From Herbidospora cretacea (GTDB lineage: Bacteria; Actinomycetota; Actinomycetes; Streptosporangiales; Streptosporangiaceae): a DNA stretch of 64,000 nt. The stretch covers positions 186,001-250,000 of the forward strand of contig NZ_BBXG01000006.1 of assembly GCF_001570605.1 (NCBI RefSeq), in the 5' to 3' direction. The position numbers were made by a program, and so were the translations under genes. Below the pieces are notes generated by a model. The model was not told the DNA's origin, did no database searches, and saw nothing but the letters and a program-made list of their open reading frames with translations. Positions within the stretch are counted from its first letter, which is position 1, and every line of letters begins with the position of its first letter. This document shows positions 26,976-35,537 of the stretch, one piece after another.

Positions 26976-28547
26976 TCAGACGTTCACCACGTCGAACTGC
27001 TCCCAGGGCCCGACGGCGGTCCGGTTGGCGATGAGGGGCTGCGCGCCCCCGCCGTCGGCGCAGACGTAGTTGCCGTTGGCCTGGGCGCGGAGGCTGATCG
27101 TGCCGTTGGGGTTGTTGACGACCTGGAAGGTCTCCCACGGCCCGACGGCCGTCCGGTTCGCGACGAGCGGCTGGGCTCCGGCCGCCTCGGCGGCGACGTA
27201 GAGGTTGTTCGCCCGCGAGCGCAGCGCGATGTTGCCGTTGCCCAGGTCGATGCGGTCGAACGTGGTGGCGGTGCCGTTCGCGACCAGGGTCGGCCCGGCG
27301 TTGACGAGCTGGTTGTTGGCGCGCGAGCGGAGCTGGATGCCCGGCGTGCCGCTCGTGGCCCCGAACCAGGCCAGGTCGAAGGCGTTGGCCATCGCCTGGA
27401 AACCGGCGTCGTTGGGGTGGAGGTGGTCGCCCGGGTCGTAGGCGGGCAGGAAGCGCGTCGGGTTGGCCGGGTCGCGGGTGGCGGCGTCGAAGTCGACCAC
27501 CCGGTCACAGCCGCTGCCCGCGCTGCGCACCCACGCGTTGTACGCGGCCCGGCTGTTCTCGCCCTCCTGCGTCCAGTAGTTCGCGCCCTGGAAGGGGGTC
27601 AGCGTGGCGCAGATGAACTGGATGCCCCGGGCGTGCGCCCGGTCGACGAGGTTCTGCGCGCCGGTGATGAGCTGCTGCGCCGTGGGCACCGGCCGGTTGG
27701 ACCCGACGTCGTTGATGGGATTGTCGGCGAAGACGACCCACTTCACCCCCGTCTGGTTGAGCACGTCGCGCTCGAACCGGTTGATGGCGCTCTGCCCCGC
27801 GCCGTCGCGGAGCAGCTGGTTGCCGCTGATGCCCTGGTTCACCACGCCGACCGTCCGCCCGGAGGCGTTGAGCCGGTCGGACAGCAGGTTCGGCCAGCGC
27901 CGGTTGGCGTTGTGGCTGGACGCGACCCCGTCGACGATCGACGCGCCCAGCGCGACGATCGTGCCGGCGCCGGCGGGGTTGTCGACGTCGACGCCCGACA
28001 GGATGAAGTTGTCACCCGTCTCGCCGGTCGGCGTGATGGAGGCGTTGCCCGCCACGTTGCCCGCCGCGATGTAGCTGGTCTGCAGCGCCGTCTGGTGGTA
28101 GGTCGCCGGCCCGGTCGCGGACGGCAGGTGGAAACTGACCGCCAGGTCGGAGGAGGCCGCGACCGGCACGCTCGCCGCGTCGCTGATGGCCAGCCCCCCG
28201 ATGGGGATCGTCACCGACTGCTGCCCGCCGAACGTCACCAGCCGGTCGCTGGCGGCGTCGACCGACGACCCGCTCGTCCTTCTCGCCACGTGGACGTTGG
28301 AGACGGTGAGGGCCCGGGTGCCGAAGGCGTTGGAGAGCTGCACCCGCACGGCCGTCCCGCCGATGCTGGTGCGCACGATCTGCCGCAGCGTCTGGTTGCT
28401 GAACTCCCGGTTGGATCCGCTCTGGGGCGACGCGCCCCAGGTGCCGTTCCAGGTGGCGGCCGAGGCCGGAGCGGGCAGGTTGGCCGCGACCAGGAGCGCG
28501 ACGAGGGCCGCGATGAGCGCCCGGGTTAACCGATGGAACCGATGCAT
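26976..28547 (-). CDS. Secreted SGNH/GDSL esterase with beta-trefoil tail
   Basis: Exported hydrolase of 523 aa with a Sec signal (about residues 1-30, ending PASAAT). An N-terminal beta-rich region is followed by the SGNH core (about 200-395): block I VALGASIVDG (Ala where most have Asp of GDS), block III FADNPINDVG, and block V DHLHPNDAGF with the catalytic Asp/His. The last 125 residues are three imperfect fascin-like repeats (for example LRSRANNLYVAAEAAGAQPL and LRAQANGNYVCADGGGAQPL), visible at DNA level as repeats around 26985-27350. It probably deacetylates or de-esterifies plant polysaccharide, with the trefoil binding sugar. No partner genes. Confidence 0.88.
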   Translation of the reverse strand: MHRFHRLTRALIAALVALLVAANLPAPASAATWNGTWGASPQSGSNREFSNQTLRQIVRTSIGGTAVRVQLSNAFGTRALTVSNVHVARRTSGSSVDAASDRLVTFGGQQSVTIPIGGLAISDAASVPVAASSDLAVSFHLPSATGPATYHQTALQTSYIAAGNVAGNASITPTGETGDNFILSGVDVDNPAGAGTIVALGASIVDGVASSHNANRRWPNLLSDRLNASGRTVGVVNQGISGNQLLRDGAGQSAINRFERDVLNQTGVKWVVFADNPINDVGSNRPVPTAQQLITGAQNLVDRAHARGIQFICATLTPFQGANYWTQEGENSRAAYNAWVRSAGSGCDRVVDFDAATRDPANPTRFLPAYDPGDHLHPNDAGFQAMANAFDLAWFGATSGTPGIQLRSRANNQLVNAGPTLVANGTATTFDRIDLGNGNIALRSRANNLYVAAEAAGAQPLVANRTAVGPWETFQVVNNPNGTISLRAQANGNYVCADGGGAQPLIANRTAVGPWEQFDVVNV

Positions 28548-28916
28548 TCTGTCCTTCTCGCCTGTACGGGACCACGCTCGTGATCAGGCCGAGATTAAGC
28601 TGACAGGCCTTTGTCGTCAACAGATAGGTTGGATGTATAGGCGTGGGAACGGTGCAAACGGGGCGTTCGAGTGGCTCGAAATCGGACATAGGTCGGATCT
28701 TGAGGGTGGCGGGGGTTCGGTTGTCTGGGTTTTGCATGCGAGGGGGGACCGGACAAGTTCGGATATTCGGGGATTTGAAGCATTGTCAGGATGGCCGTTT
28801 GGAGTGTTTTGTAACTCCGGAAACAGGGATATCTCTGGAATTCCTGCGCATCAAGTGGCGTGCCCTATACCCTCTGCGGCGTCACGTTTTCATATGAGTG
28901 TCCAGAGGGAACCGGC
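28548..28916. other. Lower-GC leader upstream of the three-gene island
   Basis: 369 bp without a convincing gene, visibly richer in A/T than the surroundings. It carries an imperfect inverted repeat GGAGT/ACTCC (28801-28818, spacer 8, extended by GTTT and GAAAC on the outer sides) about 100 bp before the first gene of the island, and it must hold promoters for the secreted esterase (leftward) and the island (rightward). No tRNA or att-like repeat was recognised. Confidence 0.5.
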
Positions 28917-29981
28917 ATGCCATTCGCGTGGGGCGATCTCCCGGTGGGGAGGGTGCTCCGCATTGCCGGGGTCGATTCCAGCATTGACGCCAATGTCATG
29001 GAATTGTTGCTGGACCCTTTACCGGAGACCGGTCCCGCGGTCGTCACGTATGCGGCGGCGGAGTGCGACTCGCTGCCTGAGCTGGTCGGATCCATCCTCC
29101 GCGAACTGGAGACCCTGGCCATCGGCCTGTTCCCCGCATGGTTGCCCGAAGGGGAGAAGCTCGACGGCCCGGGTGGCGCCGGAATGGCGGCCGCGCGTGT
29201 TCTCGCGATGCGCATGGCCTCCGGTACCCGTCATTTCGGACCGTTCCTGGCGGAACTCGCCTGCCACGCGATTCAGCACCAGGGCGCGTTCGCGCCCCGG
29301 CCGAAACGCGCGTTCCCCGCAGAAGTGCGCGCGGCCGGGCTCGCCCGGGTCATCGCCGCCACATTCCAGCGGGAGGAGGCGGCGCTCGTCGTCCACGTCC
29401 CCGAGAAGCTGAGCCCCCACGGGGAGACGGTGTTCGTCGCCGGGTGTGAATGGCTGGCCCATCAGAGCGGAATGGGCGTCTGGCTGGTCGGACGCGAACT
29501 CAAGCGGGTCGAGACCGTTCATCTGCTGGTCCCCCCGCCGGTCACCCGGCTCGCGGCCGAATTGCCGTCACCGGAGGCACCGCCCGCCGAGAGCGTCGGG
29601 GTGCCGCCGCTGTGCGGGCGGCCCGCCAGGTACAGCGTGGTGGAACAGGCCGTGGAGCGGGCGCTCGGCGAGTGCCCATGGGCCTACGGCCGCACCTGGA
29701 ACCAGACCTACGCGTCGCCCGATCCCCTTTTCGTGCCGATCCGTACGGATCTCATGTGGGCGGCGGAGAAATGCGTCGTCGAACTCGACGGTCCCGAACA
29801 CCGGACGCCGGCCCGGATGGAGCTCGACCGGCTCCGCGACCGCCATTTGGAACGTGCCGGGTTCACGGTGCTGCGCTTCACCAACGAGCAGGTGCTCGAC
29901 GATCTTCCGGCGGTGCTCCGCCGGATCAGGGATTTCCTCCTGGGGCGGCGGAGCCTCGGGCTGAACGAAGGAGCGGTTTGA
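28917..29981 (+). CDS. DUF559/Vsr-like nuclease-domain protein (island gene 1)
   Basis: 354-aa protein in two parts. Residues 1 to about 230 have no fold I recognise. Residues about 255-345 form a DUF559/Vsr-type PD-(D/E)xK-like domain: Asp278 in RTDLMW, E289 and D291 in VVELDGPEHR, then ELDRLRDRHLERAGFTVLRFT and a final helix. This suggests a DNA endonuclease or nickase. ATG 28917 follows AGAGGGA; a GTG at 28860 is in frame. The stop overlaps the next start (TGATG), so it belongs to a three-gene operon with a winged-helix-like protein and a double ATPase. Defence role is inferred from composition only. Confidence 0.75.
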   Translation: MPFAWGDLPVGRVLRIAGVDSSIDANVMELLLDPLPETGPAVVTYAAAECDSLPELVGSILRELETLAIGLFPAWLPEGEKLDGPGGAGMAAARVLAMRMASGTRHFGPFLAELACHAIQHQGAFAPRPKRAFPAEVRAAGLARVIAATFQREEAALVVHVPEKLSPHGETVFVAGCEWLAHQSGMGVWLVGRELKRVETVHLLVPPPVTRLAAELPSPEAPPAESVGVPPLCGRPARYSVVEQAVERALGECPWAYGRTWNQTYASPDPLFVPIRTDLMWAAEKCVVELDGPEHRTPARMELDRLRDRHLERAGFTVLRFTNEQVLDDLPAVLRRIRDFLLGRRSLGLNEGAV

Positions 29982-30607
29982 TGTCCGAAGAACGACTGAC
30001 GTATCAGCAGGTCGCGGCTCTGCTTGTCCTCAAGACATTAGGGACCGAGGTCGGACGCAAGGAACTGGTGGAGACCTGGGGCCTCGACCTCAGCACCAAG
30101 AACCGCGCCGGGCTGGTCGACCACAAGTTGATGGAGGTGGAGAAGCGGGGGAACAGCCTTTGGTACTCGATCACAACCGCCGGTGAGGACCGGGCGCTCG
30201 AAGAAGTTCAGAAGGGTGTCGCGGTGACTTCGCGGTCGGGCAAGACCTTGGCCCTGCTCTACCTGCACACCCTTCTTTCGCCCGCCTTGCCTCAGGCCGC
30301 TGCGCCGGAGCCGCCCGCAGTTGCCGCCGACCTCACCGACGAGGAGGTTGAGGACCGCATTCGTGCGGCCTACGCGAAGATCACCCCAGGTGTGGGGGAG
30401 TGGGTCTCCCTGACGAGATTGCGGCCACTGCTCGACGGCATCGACCGGAGCAGGCAGGACAACGCGCTGCGCAGCATGCTGCTGAACTCCTCTGAGGTGC
30501 ACATCCTCGCAGCCGCGATCCCGGGCCGCCTGTCGCCCGAGGACCACGCGGCCGCCGTCGTGATCGGTGACGAGCCGAACCATCAGCTGCGAATCGGGGA
30601 GCGTTGA
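29981..30607 (+). CDS. Small winged-helix-like protein (island gene 2)
   Basis: 208-aa soluble protein. The first 85 residues (LTYQQVAALLVLKTLGTEVGRKELVETWGLDL..., NRAGLVDHKLMEVEKRGNSLWYSITTAGEDRA) read like a winged helix with recognition helix and wing. A Pro/Ala linker follows, and a second helical half contains EVEDRIRAAYAKI and GEWVSLTRLRPLLDGIDR, also resembling a winged helix. It may bind DNA or bridge nuclease and ATPase. Overlaps both neighbours by one to three bases (TGATG), so strict co-translation is expected. I know no named family. Confidence 0.7.
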   Translation: MSEERLTYQQVAALLVLKTLGTEVGRKELVETWGLDLSTKNRAGLVDHKLMEVEKRGNSLWYSITTAGEDRALEEVQKGVAVTSRSGKTLALLYLHTLLSPALPQAAAPEPPAVAADLTDEEVEDRIRAAYAKITPGVGEWVSLTRLRPLLDGIDRSRQDNALRSMLLNSSEVHILAAAIPGRLSPEDHAAAVVIGDEPNHQLRIGER

Positions 30608-33600
30608 TGATCACTGATTGGTATGCCCTCAGCTCCCTGAACTTCATCTCAAGCGTCGCTGGAGAAGAAGACGTCTGGCAGCCGGTCCCCTTCCACGTGG
30701 ATGGGATGCACCCCCAGGCAACGCGAGCGCTGACGGCGGGCCTCGAAGCCGCCGCCCGGAGCGTGGGCACCTCCAGCCCGATCGGGGTTGTCCTCGAAGG
30801 CACGTCGGGAAGCGGCAAGACCCACCTGATGAGCTGGCTCCGGGAACAGGCCATCCAGCGCGACGGCTACTTCTTCCTGATGAGCGTGCTCGACGCGCGC
30901 AACTTCTGGGACAGCACCCTGGTGTCCATCCAGGATGGCCTGGCCAGAGTCGGGACCGATGAGGAGAGCCAGCTCAAGCGCTTTCTCCGCAACCTGACCG
31001 CGCAGCTGGCGCTGCCGCGCCGGACCCAGCAGGCGGTCATCGGGAACCAGCCCCTGGAGAAGGGGCACCTCGACGAGTTCCTGCAGGCGCTCTACAAGAA
31101 GGACCGCAGAGTCTTCCAGGAGGCCCAGGACACCGCGCGGGCTCTGGTGTTGCAGGCCACCAACGACTACAACCTGGCCAGCGTGGGCGACAGCTACATG
31201 TATGGCCTTGACGACGTCGACGGCGGCCGGGGCGAGTGGGGATTCCGCCAGATCGCGCGCAGCCCGCAGGAACTGGTCCGGGACATCTCACGGCTGCTGG
31301 CCATGACCGGACCGAGTGTCATGGCCTTCGACCAGCTCGACCCGCTCATCAGCTCGATGGCGCTGTTCGGGACCGGGGAGGTCGACCCGAAGACCCGGGC
31401 CACCGCCTTGCAGATCGCCCACGGGCTGACCTCCCTGAGAGAGGTATCCAGCAGGACCCTCTCAGTCGTCTCCTGTCTGCCGGACACCTGGATACTGCTC
31501 AAGGAATTGGCAGTGTCCAGCTTCAAGGACCGGTTCGAAGGAACCACGATCCTCAAGCGTATCCCGAGTCCTGAAGTGGGCCGGGAGCTCGTGACCCGGA
31601 GGCTTGCTGAGCACTTCAAGAGCATCGGGTTCGAACCGCCCTATCCCACGTGGCCGGTTCGGCCGGAAGCCTTCGCGGAAGCGCCGTTCTACACTCCGCG
31701 GAAGGTCCTCAAGGCTCTCACCGAGCACATCAAGACCTGTGTGGCTAGGGGTGAGGTCAAGGAACTGCTGCGGTTCGACGGAGTCGAGACGCACCAGGTC
31801 GAGCCGACCACCGCGATCCAGTCGACGCTCAGCGAGATCCACGGGATCGAGACGAAGTTCGCTCTCCTTGAGGACTCCGCTCACGTCACTGGTGCACTCG
31901 ACCCGACGCAGGAGGACGCCGTCCTGCCCAGCCTGCTCGCCGCCGGGCTCCAGGCGTGGGCCATCGAAAAGGGCGACGACGCCACCGCCTACAAGGTCGA
32001 CCCGACTTTCGGGCAGCGCACCTCTCTGCACGCTCGTCTCCGGCAGGTGCTCGACGAGACCCGGGAGGACGAGATCCACTGGGCGATTCGCGGTATCAGC
32101 GCCAAGCACCCGAACGCGGCGCTGACCCGGCTCAAGCGGGCCGTCATCGCGGCCGGTCTCGAAGCCGAGACGCCCAAGCGCAGGCTCGTCATCATCAGGA
32201 ACGTTCCGTGGGCGGGCGGTCCGAAGACCCAGCAGGCCCTGGCCGACTTCCGCGCGCGGGGCGGGCGGGTCGTCAAGGTCGACGAGGACGACCTGAAGAC
32301 CCTCAGCGCCCTGCGCGACCTCATGGCGCAGAATCCGCCCAGCATCAACAAGTGGCTGGTCCTGAAGCGCCCGGCCAGCGCGATCAAGCTGCTCAGAGAC
32401 CTCTTGGAGGACTGGTCGGACGAGCCGCAGCCAGCCGGGGCCGCCCCGGTCGAGGTGGAGCCGAGCGCCCCGCAGGTGCCGCAAGCCCCAAAAGCACCTG
32501 AGGGCGACATCCTCGAGGAGCCGCCCGCACCCGCGCAGTCGCTGCCCACCCGTGAGGCCGGGGTCTCGGGCCACGGTCCGCAGAACGTCCCCGTCGGGGT
32601 GCCGTCGCTGATCGTCGGGCGCTCCTATGAGCGTGGGCTTCCCGTCTCCGTCGAGCTGGAGGCGTTGCGGAAGCACGTCGCGATCTTCGCCGGTTCCGGT
32701 TCCGGCAAGACCGTTCTGATCAGGCGCATCGTCGAGGAGTGCGCCATCCAGGGTGTCTCCTCGATCGTGCTCGACACCAACAACGACCTCGCCCGGCTCG
32801 GCGACCCCTGGCCCGAGGAGCCCTCCGCCTGGGGTCCCGGTGACGCCGCGCGGGCCGCTCGCTACATCGCGGACACCGACGTCGTCGTGTGGACGCCTCG
32901 CCGGGAGAAGGGACGGCCGCTGGCCTTCCAGCCGCTGCCCGACTTCGCCGGCGTCCGGGACGACGTCGACGAGTTCAACGAGGCCGTCGACGCCGCCTTC
33001 GCCGCGCTGGTCCCCCGGGCCAAGCTTGAGGGGAACACGAGCAAGGCCGAGGTGGCGCGGGCGGTGCTGAAGGAGGCCGTCGTCCACTTCGGGAGGTACA
33101 AGGCCGGCGGGCTCAACGGGCTGGTCAACCTGCTCGCCGACTTCCCGGAGGACATCAGCCGGATCAGCGGAGCGGTGAAGATCGCGGATGGGCTCGCCCA
33201 GGTGCTCAGGGCCGCGATGGTGAACGACCCGCTGTTCGGGGGTGCGGGGCAGCCGGTCGATCCGGGGCTGCTGCTCACCCCGGCGGCCGGCAAGCGGGCG
33301 CGGGTATCCGTCATCTCGTTCGTGGGGTTGCAGAGCGACTCCGAGCGGCAGTCGTTCGTGAACCAGCTCCAGATGGCGCTGTTCGCGTGGATCAAGAAGA
33401 ACCCCGCGGGGGACCGGCCTCTCGGGGGGCTCTTCGTCATGGACGAGGCGCAGAACTTCGCGCCCTCCGGCGCCGGCACGGTGTGCACGCAGAGCACGCT
33501 GGCGCTGGCGTCGCAGGCGCGCAAGTACGGGCTCGGGCTGGTGTTCGCGACCCAGGCTCCGAAGGGGCTGCACAACCGCATCCCGGGCAACGCGGCCACC

Positions 33601-33825
33601 CAGTTCTACGGGCTCCTCAACGCCCAGGTGCAGATCGAGGCGGCCAAAGAGATGGCCCGGGTGAAGGGGGGCAAGGCCGACGACATCGGGTCGCTCATGA
33701 GCGGGCAGTTCTACGTCGCGCCTGAGGGGGCGGGGTTCGCGAAGGTGCGCACACCGCTCTGCCTGAGCCACCACCCCGCCTCGCCGCTGACGACCGAGGA
33801 GGTCATCGAGCGAGCCGGCCGGTGA
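30607..33825 (+). CDS. Double P-loop ATPase: AAA module fused to HerA/FtsK module (island gene 3)
   Basis: 1072-aa cytoplasmic protein. The N-terminal AAA/STAND-like module has Walker A GTSGSGKT (65-72) and a Walker-B-like VMAFDQLDP (Asp242). A middle helical part and a Pro-rich hinge (about 605-650) follow. The C-terminal HerA/VirB4-type module has Walker A GSGSGKT (696-702), Walker B LFVMDEAQNFAP (D946, E947) and the sensor-like LVFATQAPKGL. HerA modules form hexameric DNA translocases that work with nucleases. ATG 30607 overlaps the previous stop (TGATG) and follows GGGGAG. Both motor domains look intact. I do not recognise the full architecture; candidates are DptH-like, PglY-like or a new defence ATPase. 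Confidence 0.85.
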   Translation: MITDWYALSSLNFISSVAGEEDVWQPVPFHVDGMHPQATRALTAGLEAAARSVGTSSPIGVVLEGTSGSGKTHLMSWLREQAIQRDGYFFLMSVLDARNFWDSTLVSIQDGLARVGTDEESQLKRFLRNLTAQLALPRRTQQAVIGNQPLEKGHLDEFLQALYKKDRRVFQEAQDTARALVLQATNDYNLASVGDSYMYGLDDVDGGRGEWGFRQIARSPQELVRDISRLLAMTGPSVMAFDQLDPLISSMALFGTGEVDPKTRATALQIAHGLTSLREVSSRTLSVVSCLPDTWILLKELAVSSFKDRFEGTTILKRIPSPEVGRELVTRRLAEHFKSIGFEPPYPTWPVRPEAFAEAPFYTPRKVLKALTEHIKTCVARGEVKELLRFDGVETHQVEPTTAIQSTLSEIHGIETKFALLEDSAHVTGALDPTQEDAVLPSLLAAGLQAWAIEKGDDATAYKVDPTFGQRTSLHARLRQVLDETREDEIHWAIRGISAKHPNAALTRLKRAVIAAGLEAETPKRRLVIIRNVPWAGGPKTQQALADFRARGGRVVKVDEDDLKTLSALRDLMAQNPPSINKWLVLKRPASAIKLLRDLLEDWSDEPQPAGAAPVEVEPSAPQVPQAPKAPEGDILEEPPAPAQSLPTREAGVSGHGPQNVPVGVPSLIVGRSYERGLPVSVELEALRKHVAIFAGSGSGKTVLIRRIVEECAIQGVSSIVLDTNNDLARLGDPWPEEPSAWGPGDAARAARYIADTDVVVWTPRREKGRPLAFQPLPDFAGVRDDVDEFNEAVDAAFAALVPRAKLEGNTSKAEVARAVLKEAVVHFGRYKAGGLNGLVNLLADFPEDISRISGAVKIADGLAQVLRAAMVNDPLFGGAGQPVDPGLLLTPAAGKRARVSVISFVGLQSDSERQSFVNQLQMALFAWIKKNPAGDRPLGGLFVMDEAQNFAPSGAGTVCTQSTLALASQARKYGLGLVFATQAPKGLHNRIPGNAATQFYGLLNAQVQIEAAKEMARVKGGKADDIGSLMSGQFYVAPEGAGFAKVRTPLCLSHHPASPLTTEEVIERAGR

Positions 33826-35482
33826 CCAGGCAGGTCAGCCAGAACTCGCCCGGGGCGTGCTCGCCCCGCAGGGTGGGGAGGATCGTGCGCGGCACCAGGA
33901 CGTTGGTCCCCGGGTGCGGCTGCACGACCTCCCCCTCCCGCCGGACCCCCGTCGGCCATGCGGGGTCGGCCGCGTCTTCTATGCGCGACACGCCCTGGTT
34001 CGAGGCCGCCCACGCGTAGCCCGCGCCGCTGTCCCTTTCCGTCTCGGTGTCGCGGTCGACGGCGAAGCCGGCCTCGGCGGTGAACAGGCGGCGGGGCGAC
34101 ACGATGCGGTGGACGCGCAGGTGGCCCGGTGGCCGGGGGACCAGCCAGGTCTCGATCTCCACGTCGTCCCACGGCGACCAGCGCAGGTGCAGGTCTCCTT
34201 CGGCTGACGGGACCTCGCAGCAGCGCCAGTGCCGGCCGTCCTCGCTCAGGGCCAGGGTGCTGTCGTAGGCGCCCTGCTCCAGGCCGTGGGAACCGGCGGG
34301 GACGCTGAAGCCGAACACCGTCGAGTACGCGAACTTGGCGTACTTCGCCGCGCCGCCTCTGGCCCACATGTTGTGCTGCGCGCCGCTGAGCATCACCACG
34401 TGGCGGCCCTCGTCGGAGCGCATCAGCGTCACTCCGGGTTCGGGCTGGTGGACGACCCCGTCCGGCAGCGGCGCGGGGGTTTCCGGGGTGGTCCAGAACG
34501 GGTGGGCCTCCGGGAGGGCCAGGGGGAGGAAGGCCTTCATGGCCCAGTAGGGGGAGCCGGGCGCGTTGTACTGCTCGGCCAGCAGCGGCTGCGGGTAGGC
34601 GTAGCCGATGGTCAGCAGACCGTCCCGGCCGGCCGCCTCGCGGCTCTCCCACCAGCGCAGATGGCGGAGCAGGTAGCCCTTCGTCTCACCCCACGGCAGC
34701 GCGTCGACGCCCGCGAACGCCGTCGCGCCCCAGAACGCGGCCTGCGCGTGGCGGTAGGTCATCGACCGGCCGAAGGGCACCGCCGCGCCGTCGGCGGCGA
34801 ACCAGTGGCGGAAGTCCAGGGCGAAACGGGCGGCTCGGTCGCGGAAGCGCTCGGCTCGGGCGTCCTCGCTCAGACCGGCGTAGATCAGGCCGTAGTAGTG
34901 CATGGCGAACGGCACGTAGTAGTCGCGCTGGGCGGTCGGGCCGTCGGAGTACCAGCCTCGCCCGAGGTCGAACGACTCCAGCCGGTCGAGGCGGGGTTCC
35001 AGTGCCTTCTCGTCGAACGCGACCCCTACCCGTCTCAACCCGAGGCCGACCATGACGGGGAAGAACTGCCAGTTGTTGTCGACGCCGGCGCGGTCGAGCG
35101 CCTGGGACAGCCAGGCCACCACGCGATCCCGCTCGATTCCGCTCAGACCGTCCCATAACTGCTCGGGGGCCAGGGCGAGGGCGAAGCCCAGTGCCGCCGT
35201 CTCGACCAGGCGCTGGTCGATCTCGGCGATGTCGCCCCAGTATTCGGGGTGTGCCGGGTCGGTTCCGGCCGCCAGGCCCTCGCGCCACGGGTCCAGGCCC
35301 TCGCCCAGCGGGGCCAGGCCCCACAGCGGCCGGGCGAACGCCTCCAGTTCGGCCGCCGCGTCGTCGTAGTGGGCGGTGTTCACGCCCAGGCGCAGGCGTG
35401 CCCGTCCGGGGCTGAAGAGAGGCAAGAGCGGGTCGGTCAGATCCCGTACGAGCTGGGCCATCGCCGCACGATCCGCTGCCAT
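33803..35482 (-). CDS. DUF2264 family protein
   Basis: 559-aa soluble protein matching DUF2264: an N-terminal alpha/alpha-toroid with repeated helices (EAFARPLWGLAPLGEGLDPWR, GVDNNWQFFPVMVGLGLRR, GRGWYSDGPTAQRDYYVPFAMHYY) and a C-terminal beta-sandwich. The family lies near polysaccharide lyases and unsaturated uronyl hydrolases, so a role on oligosaccharide or uronic-acid substrates is inferred; no activity is established here. ATG after GACAGGAGCGAG. It is divergent from the aldehyde dehydrogenase gene across 55 bp of A/T-rich DNA and converges on the island ATPase, overlapping its end by 23 bp. Confidence 0.85.
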   Translation of the reverse strand: MAADRAAMAQLVRDLTDPLLPLFSPGRARLRLGVNTAHYDDAAAELEAFARPLWGLAPLGEGLDPWREGLAAGTDPAHPEYWGDIAEIDQRLVETAALGFALALAPEQLWDGLSGIERDRVVAWLSQALDRAGVDNNWQFFPVMVGLGLRRVGVAFDEKALEPRLDRLESFDLGRGWYSDGPTAQRDYYVPFAMHYYGLIYAGLSEDARAERFRDRAARFALDFRHWFAADGAAVPFGRSMTYRHAQAAFWGATAFAGVDALPWGETKGYLLRHLRWWESREAAGRDGLLTIGYAYPQPLLAEQYNAPGSPYWAMKAFLPLALPEAHPFWTTPETPAPLPDGVVHQPEPGVTLMRSDEGRHVVMLSGAQHNMWARGGAAKYAKFAYSTVFGFSVPAGSHGLEQGAYDSTLALSEDGRHWRCCEVPSAEGDLHLRWSPWDDVEIETWLVPRPPGHLRVHRIVSPRRLFTAEAGFAVDRDTETERDSGAGYAWAASNQGVSRIEDAADPAWPTGVRREGEVVQPHPGTNVLVPRTILPTLRGEHAPGEFWLTCLVTGRLAR

Positions 35483-35537
35483 CTCGCTCCTGTCAAGACT
35501 TATTTTTATATATACAATTAAGCATAGAATATAGCCT
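35483..35537. promoter_or_regulatory. A/T-rich divergent promoter region
   Basis: 55 bp between two divergent catabolic genes, with an alternating TATATATA tract (35508-35514 area) and TAGAAT (35525-35530), a plausible -10 for the rightward gene whose ATG follows after seven bases. A shared regulator site is likely but cannot be read. Confidence 0.5.

Noticed and set aside
26985-27350. Tandem DNA repeat or CRISPR-like array
   Set aside because: Similarity is explained by three beta-trefoil protein repeats in the SGNH esterase; no spacers.
28643-28897. 84-codon frame in the leader of the three-gene island
   Set aside because: No ribosome site, no family resemblance, atypical codon use; the region reads better as regulatory DNA.
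31462-33774. 770-codon open frame opposite the double ATPase
   Set aside because: No motifs or ribosome site; the sense gene has intact Walker motifs.
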